Part shown: positions 8,151 through 13,993 of the stretch, piece by piece | How positions within the stretch are numbered: position 1 is the stretch's first letter | Layout: each line of letters starts with the position of its first letter | NCBI GenBank assembly: GCA_964546955.1 | Contig: CAZJLP010000085.1 | Coordinates: 1-13,993, forward strand | Direction: 5' to 3' | Source: CAZJLP01 sp964546955 | GTDB lineage: Bacteria; Verrucomicrobiota; Verrucomicrobiia; Opitutales; Opitutaceae | DNA: 13,993 nucleotides | Notes under the pieces: model-generated | The model's database searches: none | What the model was told of the DNA's origin: nothing | What the model saw: the letters and a program-made list of their open reading frames with translations, nothing else | Made by a program: the position numbers and the translations under genes

Positions 8151-8705
8151 TCAGGCACCGATCTCTCGGTAGAGCCAAGACTTGGCATACGTCCACCAAC
8201 GCCGGGCGGTCACCTCCGAGACCTCCATCATTTGCGCGCACTCGTCCAAAGTCAGGCCGACAAAATATCGTAATTTCACCAGTTCGGCGATTTTCGCATC
8301 CTCGCGAGCGAGCCGCTCCAGGGCGTCATTGACCGCCAACGTCTGCGCATCGTTTTGCCCCTCGATCGCGATGTCTACCTCTGTAATATCGATTCGTTGC
8401 TGTCCCGCCCCGTTCCGCACGGCTTGGCGCCGGCGGGCTCGATCGATGAGAATCCGGCGCATGGCCTCGGCGGCAGCTCCGAAAAAATGCGCGCGATTTC
8501 GCCAGAGGGGTTGAGTGTCCCCACCTAAGCGCAGCCAAGTCTCGTGGACCAAGGCGGTGGGTTGAAGGGTCTGGCCAGGCGATTCGCGCGCCATCTTTGC
8601 CGCGGCGAGTTGGCGCAACTCCTCATAGACGAGGTCGAGAAATTTCTCGGGGGCACCGGGTATTCCTTTTTCGACCTCGTGCAGGGCGAGCGTGATGTCA
8701 TCCAC
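8151..8705 (-). CDS. ECF-type RNA polymerase sigma factor (kinase-associated family)
   Basis: A protein of 184 residues, typical of ECF sigma factors with only regions 2 and 4. Region 2 spans about 20-95 and includes LRLGGDTQPLWRNRAHFF and the basic RILIDRARRRQ. Region 4 is C-terminal, with a helix-turn-helix around YFVGLTLDECAQMMEVSEVTARRWW. It belongs to the group (TIGR02999/Sigma70_ECF type, from memory) regularly encoded beside Ser/Thr kinases in Verrucomicrobia and Planctomycetes. It would direct RNA polymerase to a small regulon. The start is GTG at 8705, the first possible one after an in-frame TAG at 8715-8717. No obvious anti-sigma gene is adjacent, and the kinase directly downstream is the likely regulator. 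The 93-base gap to the kinase contains an AT-rich stretch (8108-8120), so the kinase could have an additional promoter. The gene is divergent from the cytochrome operon. Confidence 0.93.
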   Translation of the reverse strand: MDDITLALHEVEKGIPGAPEKFLDLVYEELRQLAAAKMARESPGQTLQPTALVHETWLRLGGDTQPLWRNRAHFFGAAAEAMRRILIDRARRRQAVRNGAGQQRIDITEVDIAIEGQNDAQTLAVNDALERLAREDAKIAELVKLRYFVGLTLDECAQMMEVSEVTARRWWTYAKSWLYREIGA

Positions 8706-8771
8706 GTAAATCGGCTACCACAGTCCCCGCAAAAACTGAAGCGTCAACCCGCCGCGTACCTCACCGGTGCA

Positions 8772-8787
8772 GCCGCCTCCCGGCGGC
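8772..8787. repeat. Perfect 6-bp hairpin in the divergent intergenic region
   Basis: GCCGCC (8772-8777) and GGCGGC (8782-8787) pair around the loop TCCC. It lies about 85 bases before the first cytochrome gene and about 65 bases before the sigma gene. It has no T-tract. It could be an operator-like palindrome or a leader stem, and nothing in the sequence decides between these. Confidence 0.35.
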
Positions 8788-8794
8788 AAGTTTG

Positions 8795-8853
8795 GCGGAA
8801 TGCCTGTAACGCGGTCCTGGCGTTTCCGATGTATTGCCATGCACGCATTCCGC
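8795..8853 (+). promoter_or_regulatory. Perfect 9-base inverted repeat in the cytochrome operon leader
   Basis: GCGGAATGC (8795-8803) and GCATTCCGC (8845-8853) are exact inverted copies separated by 41 bases. The right arm ends two bases before the GGAGGAG ribosome binding site of the first cytochrome gene. If transcribed, it could form a long-range stem that affects translation. If read as DNA, it could bind a dimeric regulator at two half-sites. No promoter boxes could be assigned with confidence nearby. Confidence 0.45.
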
Positions 8854-8855
8854 GT

Positions 8856-8862
8856 GGAGGAG
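8856..8862 (+). promoter_or_regulatory. Ribosome binding site fixing the start of the first cytochrome gene
   Basis: GGAGGAG lies 8 bases before the ATG at 8871. The frame is open 5' of this (to an ATG at 8544), but that stretch overlaps the sigma factor on the other strand. This strong site together with the signal sequence right after the ATG makes 8871 the start. Confidence 0.75.
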
Positions 8863-8870
8863 CTTCTTCT

Positions 8871-11003
8871 ATGCACTTCAAATTGGGCCTCGCGGCCGCA
8901 CTGATCGGTGCGCTCGCCCTGCTAGCCGGGGTGAGCTGCAGACCTAAAACGCAGGTGTCGCTGTCCGACGACGCCGGGGGGCGCAAGCCGTCCGACTTTC
9001 CGGAGCTCGCCGCCGACGTCTTCAAGACGATGGACGGAGGCATCAAGCTCTCGGACGACGAAGTAAAGGGTCGCAACACGTGGAATCTCTGGTGCGGCGG
9101 CAACGAGCAATTCTGGGACCGCATGGCTCGGGAAAGCTTTGGTTTGATGGACTTGCTCAAGACCATCGACTCTCGCAAGCGCCGCGAGCGCTTCAAGGAC
9201 ATGGGCCTGATCAACCAACCCGGGTACAAACAAGCGTCCAAGCCGGATGAATACGGGCTTTGGATTGACGAAGCCCACGAACCCGAGCCAGCTGAAATCG
9301 ATCCCGCGGTGTACGGGCGCTCCACCGGAATCCTCGGTTTTCGGCTATTCCCGAACCCGGATTTCAACGCCGAGGCGAAGAAGAAATGGGACGGCCAGCG
9401 CTACTACAACGATCACGATTACGCGGTGAACCCGAAACTGGTGCGCCCCTACCGGGTCGGCGTTTCCTGCGGTTCGTGCCATATTTCTTTCAATCCTCTC
9501 AACCCGCCGGCCGATCCGGCAAACCCGCGTTGGGAAAACCTGCTTTCCGCCATCGGTAATCAGTACATCCGCGAAGGCCGTGTCTTTGCGAACAATGTGA
9601 AGGAAGGCGGCCTGTTCTGGGAAATGTTGAAAATCCAACCTCCCGGCACCTCCGACACTTCGCGGATCGCGACGGACCACATCAATAATCCCAACTCGAT
9701 CAATCCGATCTTCCTTCTCGGCGAACGCGTGAAGATGGCGGAAGAAGAGAAAATCTCGGGCGATTCGCTCAATATGCCGGGCGTGACCGCTACCATGCGC
9801 GTACCGCACGTGCTCAAGGACGGCGCCGACTCAGTCGGGGTCCCCGGCGCCACCCTGCGCGTGTACATCAATATCGGCATGTACGGGCAGCATTGGCTCC
9901 AGCAGCACAACGCCCTGGTCGGACTCGGCGGACAAAAACCCTTCGAGATCGCCACCGCGCAGAAACACTCGGTCTACTGGATGGCGACCCAGGAGAAGTT
10001 TCAAAACATCGCAAAATTTTTCGCCCGCCTGAAGCCCCTCCGTTTGGAAGACGCTCCGGGAGGAAAGGATTATCTGACCAAGGATCAGGCGGTCCTTAAA
10101 CTCGGCCGCGAGGTCTTCGCCGAAAGTTGCGCATCCTGTCACTCGAGCAAGCGCCCGCCCGCGGACGCAGATCCCGAAACCTGGTTCAAGGCCGAGGTGG
10201 AAAAACCGGATTTCCGCGAAAACAACTTCTTCTCCGACGAACGCCGCTACTCGGTGATCAAGATCGGCACCAACGCCGCCCGCGCTCTCGGCACCAATGC
10301 GATGAAGGGGCACGTCTGGGCCAACTTTTCCTCCGATACCTACAAACAGCTCCCCTCGGTCGGCGAGATCACCTACTACAATCCCTACACCGATCGCGAC
10401 GAGAAGTTTGCCGCTCCCTCTGGCGGACCGGGTTATTACCGAACCCCTTCGCTGATCAGTCTCTGGACATCCGCCCCCTTCCTCCACAACAACGCGCTGG
10501 GCAAATACACCGGCGATCCCTCCCTCCCCGGGCGGATGGAGGCGTTTAACGACGCGGTCGAAAAACTCCTCTGGCCGGAAAAGCGCCTCGGTAAAGCTTC
10601 GATTTGGCGGACCACCCGCGAGAGCAGCATTCAGTTGCAAGGCGCCGTGATCCCCGAACCGCTGCGCAGCCTCTTGAAGCCTCATTTCGATTCCGATGGC
10701 TACTTCCGCATCGGACCGATCCCGGAAGGCACTCCCGTCAACCTGCTCGCAAACCTCGATCCTGGCACAGACCATAAAACCCTCGCGCTGCTGTTCCTTA
10801 AGATCAAACGCGTGCTAGCCGAGGTGAGGATCCGAAATCTCGATGCAGCCGCGACGAAGGAACTGATGAAGCGAGATCTGGCCCCCGCCCTCCTCGCCGT
10901 GAGCAAATGCCCGGACCTGGTGACGGATCGCGGACATACCTTCGGTGCGGAACTTCCCGACGAAGACAAACGCGCCCTCATCGAATACCTCAAAACCCTC
11001 TGA
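8871..11003 (+). CDS. Large diheme cytochrome c, exported, uncharacterised family
   Basis: A protein of 710 residues. Residues 1-22 form a signal sequence ending GALALLAGVSC. Cys23 could be lipidated, but Gly at -3 makes a poor lipobox, so plain secretion is also possible. Two c-type heme sites are present: CGSCH (200-204) and CASCH (420-424). The C-terminal half contains RTPSLISLWTSAPFLHNNAL and ends DKRALIEYLKTL, a module shared with the downstream cytochromes. The N-terminal half (NTWNLWCGGNEQFWDRM, YGLWIDE, SCHISFNPLNPP, DHINNPNSINP) belongs, from memory, to a widespread but uncharacterised family. Two hemes about 220 residues apart in a protein of about 700 residues recall the RoxA/MauG/CcpA group of diheme oxidases and peroxidases, so an oxidative enzyme is possible, but no substrate is implied. 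First gene of the operon; the next start is 4 bases after its stop. Confidence 0.88.
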   Translation: MHFKLGLAAALIGALALLAGVSCRPKTQVSLSDDAGGRKPSDFPELAADVFKTMDGGIKLSDDEVKGRNTWNLWCGGNEQFWDRMARESFGLMDLLKTIDSRKRRERFKDMGLINQPGYKQASKPDEYGLWIDEAHEPEPAEIDPAVYGRSTGILGFRLFPNPDFNAEAKKKWDGQRYYNDHDYAVNPKLVRPYRVGVSCGSCHISFNPLNPPADPANPRWENLLSAIGNQYIREGRVFANNVKEGGLFWEMLKIQPPGTSDTSRIATDHINNPNSINPIFLLGERVKMAEEEKISGDSLNMPGVTATMRVPHVLKDGADSVGVPGATLRVYINIGMYGQHWLQQHNALVGLGGQKPFEIATAQKHSVYWMATQEKFQNIAKFFARLKPLRLEDAPGGKDYLTKDQAVLKLGREVFAESCASCHSSKRPPADADPETWFKAEVEKPDFRENNFFSDERRYSVIKIGTNAARALGTNAMKGHVWANFSSDTYKQLPSVGEITYYNPYTDRDEKFAAPSGGPGYYRTPSLISLWTSAPFLHNNALGKYTGDPSLPGRMEAFNDAVEKLLWPEKRLGKASIWRTTRESSIQLQGAVIPEPLRSLLKPHFDSDGYFRIGPIPEGTPVNLLANLDPGTDHKTLALLFLKIKRVLAEVRIRNLDAAATKELMKRDLAPALLAVSKCPDLVTDRGHTFGAELPDEDKRALIEYLKTL

Positions 11004-11007
11004 CCCC

Positions 11008-11487
11008 ATGACAACCTCGTCCTCCCAAACTCGCGCCTGCACATTCGACTTCCTGAAAGGTCGCAGCCAAAAAGAACTCGACGCGCTTTTTAAAGCCAGC
11101 CCTGCCGGTCCCATTCCCGAAGGCGATTCTGAAGGGCAAGCGATCGTCTATCCGGGCACCTTTTGGGCACGCTTGATCGCGCGCTTCGTGCGCGCCTTCG
11201 CCTGGCAGGGAAAAGTGTTCACCAAAGATCCGGATGGGAACGGCGCGACGCTGGTGAACGAGCTCACCTCCGCCGGAATCCATGGGATCGTAGCCCGCGT
11301 CTACTACACCAGCAGCTGGCTGGACGGCCGCGAGTGCATCATCCTCGACTACTCGAAAACGTCGCTACTCGCGCGGAAGATTCGCGACGAGATCCGGCTC
11401 GTCGACCCCGTCAACAAAGTCTACCTGGGGAAAGTCTGGTGGGGCAAAACTCGGCTGGTGGATTTCGCTCTCCGCTTTCCGAGTTGA
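11008..11487 (+). CDS. Conserved protein of unknown function in the cytochrome operon
   Basis: A protein of 159 residues from the ATG at 11008, four bases after the preceding stop. A longer frame from 10945 would overlap the cytochrome gene and is not favoured. There is no signal peptide, no heme motif and no clear transmembrane helix, although ARLIARFVRAFAWQGKVF is amphipathic. Visible features are an N-terminal FDFLKGRSQKELDAL helix, AGPIPEGDSEGQAIVYPGTF, ECIILDYSKTSLLARKIRDE and a closing KVYLGKVWWGKTRLVDFALR. This alternation of glycine turns and short beta-like strands suggests a small beta-barrel or lipocalin-like fold, which is inference. I recall similar proteins elsewhere as hypothetical proteins only. 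No Shine-Dalgarno sequence is seen, so translation is probably coupled to the upstream gene. It is likely cytoplasmic or membrane-associated, in contrast to its exported neighbours. Confidence 0.82.
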   Translation: MTTSSSQTRACTFDFLKGRSQKELDALFKASPAGPIPEGDSEGQAIVYPGTFWARLIARFVRAFAWQGKVFTKDPDGNGATLVNELTSAGIHGIVARVYYTSSWLDGRECIILDYSKTSLLARKIRDEIRLVDPVNKVYLGKVWWGKTRLVDFALRFPS

Positions 11488-11493
11488 ACCGGC

Positions 11494-12975
11494 ATGATCC
11501 CGCGGCGCGTCCAACTTTCGATCCCTCCCTGGCTTTGCTGGAGCCTGCTCGGCGCGGGAGCCGTTTTCGCGGTCATCGGAGTGTGGGCCTGGACCCGCTT
11601 CACCCGGGACGAACCCGTTGTGTATGGGAATATCGAGGAGCACTTCAAGTATGGGTCGACCGGGGGCGAACGCGCCTCGGGAATCCCCTACTCCGTATGG
11701 ATGGCGTTGCCGGAACTGTTCCCTGAATACCTTCCAGGCAAAGGCCTCCAATCGCTCGGTTTTCTTTATGAGCCGGGCAAAGATCTCCCAGTCGGTGTTT
11801 CGAAACGCAATGTCCAGGGTATCGATCGCGTGTTTCTCAACTGCGCGATTTGCCATGTCGGCAGCGTACGCGATACCCCGAGTTCCGCCCCGCGGCTCAT
11901 CACGGGCATGCCCTCCAACACAGTGGACCTGCAAGCCTTCCAACGCTTTCTCTCGGCTTGTGCGGTCGACGAGAAATTCACGTCCGGCCGCATCGTTCCC
12001 GTGATCGAGCGGATGGGCACCGACGACGCGATCAATCGGCTGCTGCTCCGCTTGGTTGGTATCGACCTGATGCGTCAACGGCTCATCACGCTGCGCCAAC
12101 GGTTCGCGTTCATGGATCGGGAACCGCCGTTCGGACCCGGCCGGGTGGACACGTTCAATCCACCCAAGGTACTCTTGAATTTCCGCATGGACAACCTGCC
12201 GAAGGAGGAGTGGATCGGCGTCTGCGACTTTCCGTCGATCTGGCTGCAAAAGCCTCGCCGCGGCATGCAGCTTCACTGGGACGGCAACAACACCTCGGTC
12301 GAGGAACGTAATCGCAGCGCGGCTTTTGGCACGGGAGCGCTGCCCCCGACCCTGGACCGACCGCCCCTCAAGCGCACGGAAGACTGGCTGCTCGAAACCG
12401 CGCCTCCCCCCTATCCGTATCCCATCGACCAAGCTCTCGCCGCCAAAGGCAAAGCGATCTATGCGGCCAATTGCGCGGCGTGCCATGGGCAGGACGGGCG
12501 AAACTTCTCGGGGGAATTTGTCGGCAAGGTCACTTCCATCGACGAGATCAAAACCGATCGGGCCCGTCTCGACTCCTACTCCGAGGACCTTTGCGCCAAT
12601 CAGAATCTGCTGTATGCCGGTTACCCCGACGAGCGATTCCGGAATTTCCGCAAAACGAACGGCTACGCCAACGCTCCGCTCGACGGCCTCTGGCTGCGGG
12701 CGCCATACCTGCACAACGGCTCCGTGCCCACCCTGCGCGATCTGCTCGAGCCCGCGCATCGCCGGCCCGCCGTATTTTTTCGGGGATACGACGTTTACGA
12801 TCCGGTCAGAGTCGGCTTCATTTCGGACGTGGCGGAAGAGAATGGACGACGATTCTTCCGCTTTGAAACCAAGCTCCCCGGCAACGGGAACTCTGGTCAC
12901 GAAGGTCCCGGCTACGGCACCGATCTGCCCGCCGTCGAGAAGGATGCCCTGATCGAATACTTGAAGACTTTCTGA
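11494..12975 (+). CDS. Membrane-anchored diheme cytochrome c
   Basis: A protein of 493 residues starting six bases after the preceding stop. One N-terminal hydrophobic helix (about 13-33) without a convincing cleavage site predicts a periplasmic protein tethered to the inner membrane. Heme sites are CAICH (117-121) and CAACH (327-331). The first domain carries HFKYGSTGGE, GFLYEPGKDLPVG and NCAICHVGSV. The second is a classical cytochrome c domain followed by GLWLRAPYLHNGSVPTLRDL and FFRGYDVYDPVRVGF, and it ends EKDALIEYLKTF. That ending resembles the end of the 710-residue cytochrome (ALIEYLKTL), showing a shared C-terminal module. The family is common in Gram-negative bacteria, often labelled only as cytochrome c. 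It probably passes electrons between its operon partners or to the respiratory chain, which is inference. No clear ribosome binding site. Confidence 0.88.
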   Translation: MIPRRVQLSIPPWLCWSLLGAGAVFAVIGVWAWTRFTRDEPVVYGNIEEHFKYGSTGGERASGIPYSVWMALPELFPEYLPGKGLQSLGFLYEPGKDLPVGVSKRNVQGIDRVFLNCAICHVGSVRDTPSSAPRLITGMPSNTVDLQAFQRFLSACAVDEKFTSGRIVPVIERMGTDDAINRLLLRLVGIDLMRQRLITLRQRFAFMDREPPFGPGRVDTFNPPKVLLNFRMDNLPKEEWIGVCDFPSIWLQKPRRGMQLHWDGNNTSVEERNRSAAFGTGALPPTLDRPPLKRTEDWLLETAPPPYPYPIDQALAAKGKAIYAANCAACHGQDGRNFSGEFVGKVTSIDEIKTDRARLDSYSEDLCANQNLLYAGYPDERFRNFRKTNGYANAPLDGLWLRAPYLHNGSVPTLRDLLEPAHRRPAVFFRGYDVYDPVRVGFISDVAEENGRRFFRFETKLPGNGNSGHEGPGYGTDLPAVEKDALIEYLKTF

Positions 12976-13005
12976 CCTCGGCGCGCCTCCCCGCCCTACC
13001 TTTCC

Positions 13006-13993
13006 ATGAAAATCTCACGCCGCTGCAAATGCTGGCTGCTCGGAACCGCCGTCGTGTTCGCGGCATCCGCGATCTTCGGCTGGTACAAATTTCTGCGCGA
13101 CGTGCCGCAGCCCGCGTTCGCCAACGAGGAAGAACGATTCAAGTACGGATCGGTCGGAGCAGAGGGAAACAGCGGTGTGCCCTACTGGATCTGGGTGGTC
13201 TTGCCGCGAATCTTTCCGGATCTGATGCCAGGGCCAGGGGGCTACAAGTCCTTCGGGCTGGTCTGGGAACCGGGCCACGAAACGCCGGTAGGCTTCTCGA
13301 GAAAAACGATCGGATTTCCCCGCATCGCCAACAATTGCGCGGTCTGCCACGTGGGTACCTGGCGGGCAAAGCCAGAGGACAATCCGACCGTAGTCCCCAC
13401 CGCTCCCGCCCACACCACCGACGTTCAGGGGATGATCCGATTCCTCACGCGGGCGGCTAAGGATACTCGCTTCAACGCCGACAACATTTTGGCGGAGATC
13501 GACCGGGAAATCAAACTGTCGGCCGTCGACCGCATGATCTATCGCTACGCCTTGGTTCCTTTGACGAAACGCGCGCTCCTGCAGCAGGACAAACAGTTCG
13601 CCTGGATGAACCGTTCGCATTGGCCCGACTGGGGCAAAGGCCGCGACGACCCGATGAACTTGACCAAATATTTCATGACCAGCATGCCCGTCGATAACTC
13701 GACGGGACAAGCCGACTTCCCCTCGGTCTGGAATCTGAAAGTCAGAAAAGGCGACGGGCTCTACCTCAACTGGACTGGAGACACCCCTGCGGTCCGATCG
13801 GTCCTCATCGACTCCGCGCTCGGCTTGGGTGCCGCGCCCGACCGCGCGAATCCGATCGACCGACTTCAATGGGCCTGGAGCCGCCGGAGCTGGTTCCTGA
13901 AACGCATGGAAGACCTGGACAACTATCTCAGCGAACGAGCGCCGCCCAAATATCCTTTCCCAATCGATTCCGTTTTGGCGGACAAAGGGAAAC
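13006..13993 (+). CDS. Membrane-anchored cytochrome c, paralogue of the upstream gene (3' partial)
   Basis: The frame is open from the ATG at 13006 through the right edge, giving 329 full codons with no stop. A membrane helix (about 9-27, WLLGTAVVFAASAIFGW) follows a basic N-terminus. One heme site is visible, CAVCH (111-115). Shared blocks with the preceding protein include FKYGS (versus the same), VPYWIWVVLPRIFPDLMPG (versus IPYSVWMALPELFPEYLPG), EPGHETPVGFSRK (versus EPGKDLPVGVSKR), NCAVCHVG (versus NCAICHVG) and, at the edge, YPFPIDSVLADKGK (versus YPYPIDQALAAKGK). The match shows the window stops about 8 residues before the expected second CXXCH, so the complete protein is probably diheme and about 500 residues. 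It starts 30 bases after the previous stop and belongs to the same operon. It arose by tandem duplication and then diverged substantially. Confidence 0.87.
   Translation, partial: MKISRRCKCWLLGTAVVFAASAIFGWYKFLRDVPQPAFANEEERFKYGSVGAEGNSGVPYWIWVVLPRIFPDLMPGPGGYKSFGLVWEPGHETPVGFSRKTIGFPRIANNCAVCHVGTWRAKPEDNPTVVPTAPAHTTDVQGMIRFLTRAAKDTRFNADNILAEIDREIKLSAVDRMIYRYALVPLTKRALLQQDKQFAWMNRSHWPDWGKGRDDPMNLTKYFMTSMPVDNSTGQADFPSVWNLKVRKGDGLYLNWTGDTPAVRSVLIDSALGLGAAPDRANPIDRLQWAWSRRSWFLKRMEDLDNYLSERAPPKYPFPIDSVLADKGK

Noticed and set aside
8544..8870. N-terminal extension of the first cytochrome by 109 codons
   Set aside because: It would overlap the sigma factor gene on the other strand and bury the signal sequence. 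The strong ribosome binding site lies before 8871.
9831..10775. A 314-codon minus-strand frame inside the first cytochrome
   Set aside because: Antisense shadow of a well supported gene, with no family resemblance.
10945..11007. Extension of the unknown operon protein by 21 codons into the upstream cytochrome gene
   Set aside because: It would overlap the cytochrome 3' end by 59 bases. The ATG at 11008 is correctly placed just after the stop, and the extra residues look like shifted cytochrome sequence.
11365..12900. A 511-codon open frame on the minus strand opposite the second cytochrome
   Set aside because: Mirror frame of a gene with two heme motifs and clear family blocks. The composition is Arg/Gly/Val-rich without motifs.
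13015..13869. A 284-codon minus-strand frame at the right end
   Set aside because: It lies opposite the partial third cytochrome, which has a membrane helix, a CXXCH and clear similarity to its upstream paralogue.
1..13993. CRISPR array, prophage, insertion sequence or defence system
   Set aside because: No regularly spaced direct repeats, integrase, transposase, nuclease or toxin/antitoxin-like genes were seen on either strand.

Overview
The window reads as chromosomal DNA of a Verrucomicrobiota-type bacterium (PVC superphylum). This is inferred from gene families, not from a marker gene. The clues are an ECF sigma factor paired with a membrane Ser/Thr kinase carrying a WD40 propeller, a lyase-like FG-GAP protein of a type common in these bacteria, GC-rich coding DNA, and an intergenic inverted repeat whose arms resemble a sequence I remember from verrucomicrobial genomes. 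No tRNA, rRNA, CRISPR array, transposase or phage gene was found.

Left part (1-4238): the 3' part of a secreted-type FG-GAP/rhamnogalacturonan-lyase-like propeller gene (+) runs in from the left edge. A 290-base gap with the inverted-repeat element follows. Next come aspS (-), with a probable rho-independent terminator, and a small EF-hand lipoprotein (-).

Middle (4239-8705): a two-gene minus-strand signalling unit, with an ECF sigma factor followed after 93 bases by a 1272-residue kinase (kinase domain, one membrane helix, Ala/Glu-rich coiled coil, WD40 propeller). Both start with GTG.

Right part (8871-13993, +), divergent from the sigma factor across 165 bases: a tight operon of four genes. 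It has a 710-residue diheme cytochrome c, a 159-residue conserved protein of unknown function, a 493-residue membrane-anchored diheme cytochrome c, and a paralogue of the latter cut by the right edge just before its expected second heme site. The three cytochromes share a C-terminal module and look like an exported electron-transfer or oxidase system of unknown substrate. The diheme layout is reminiscent of MauG/CcpA/RoxA-type proteins, but function is not established. The 5' leader of the operon holds a perfect 9-base inverted repeat just in front of the ribosome binding site.

The most interesting parts are the cytochrome operon with its unknown partner, its leader structure, and its divergent placement against the sigma/kinase pair. 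The rest is recognisable housekeeping or phylum-typical content.
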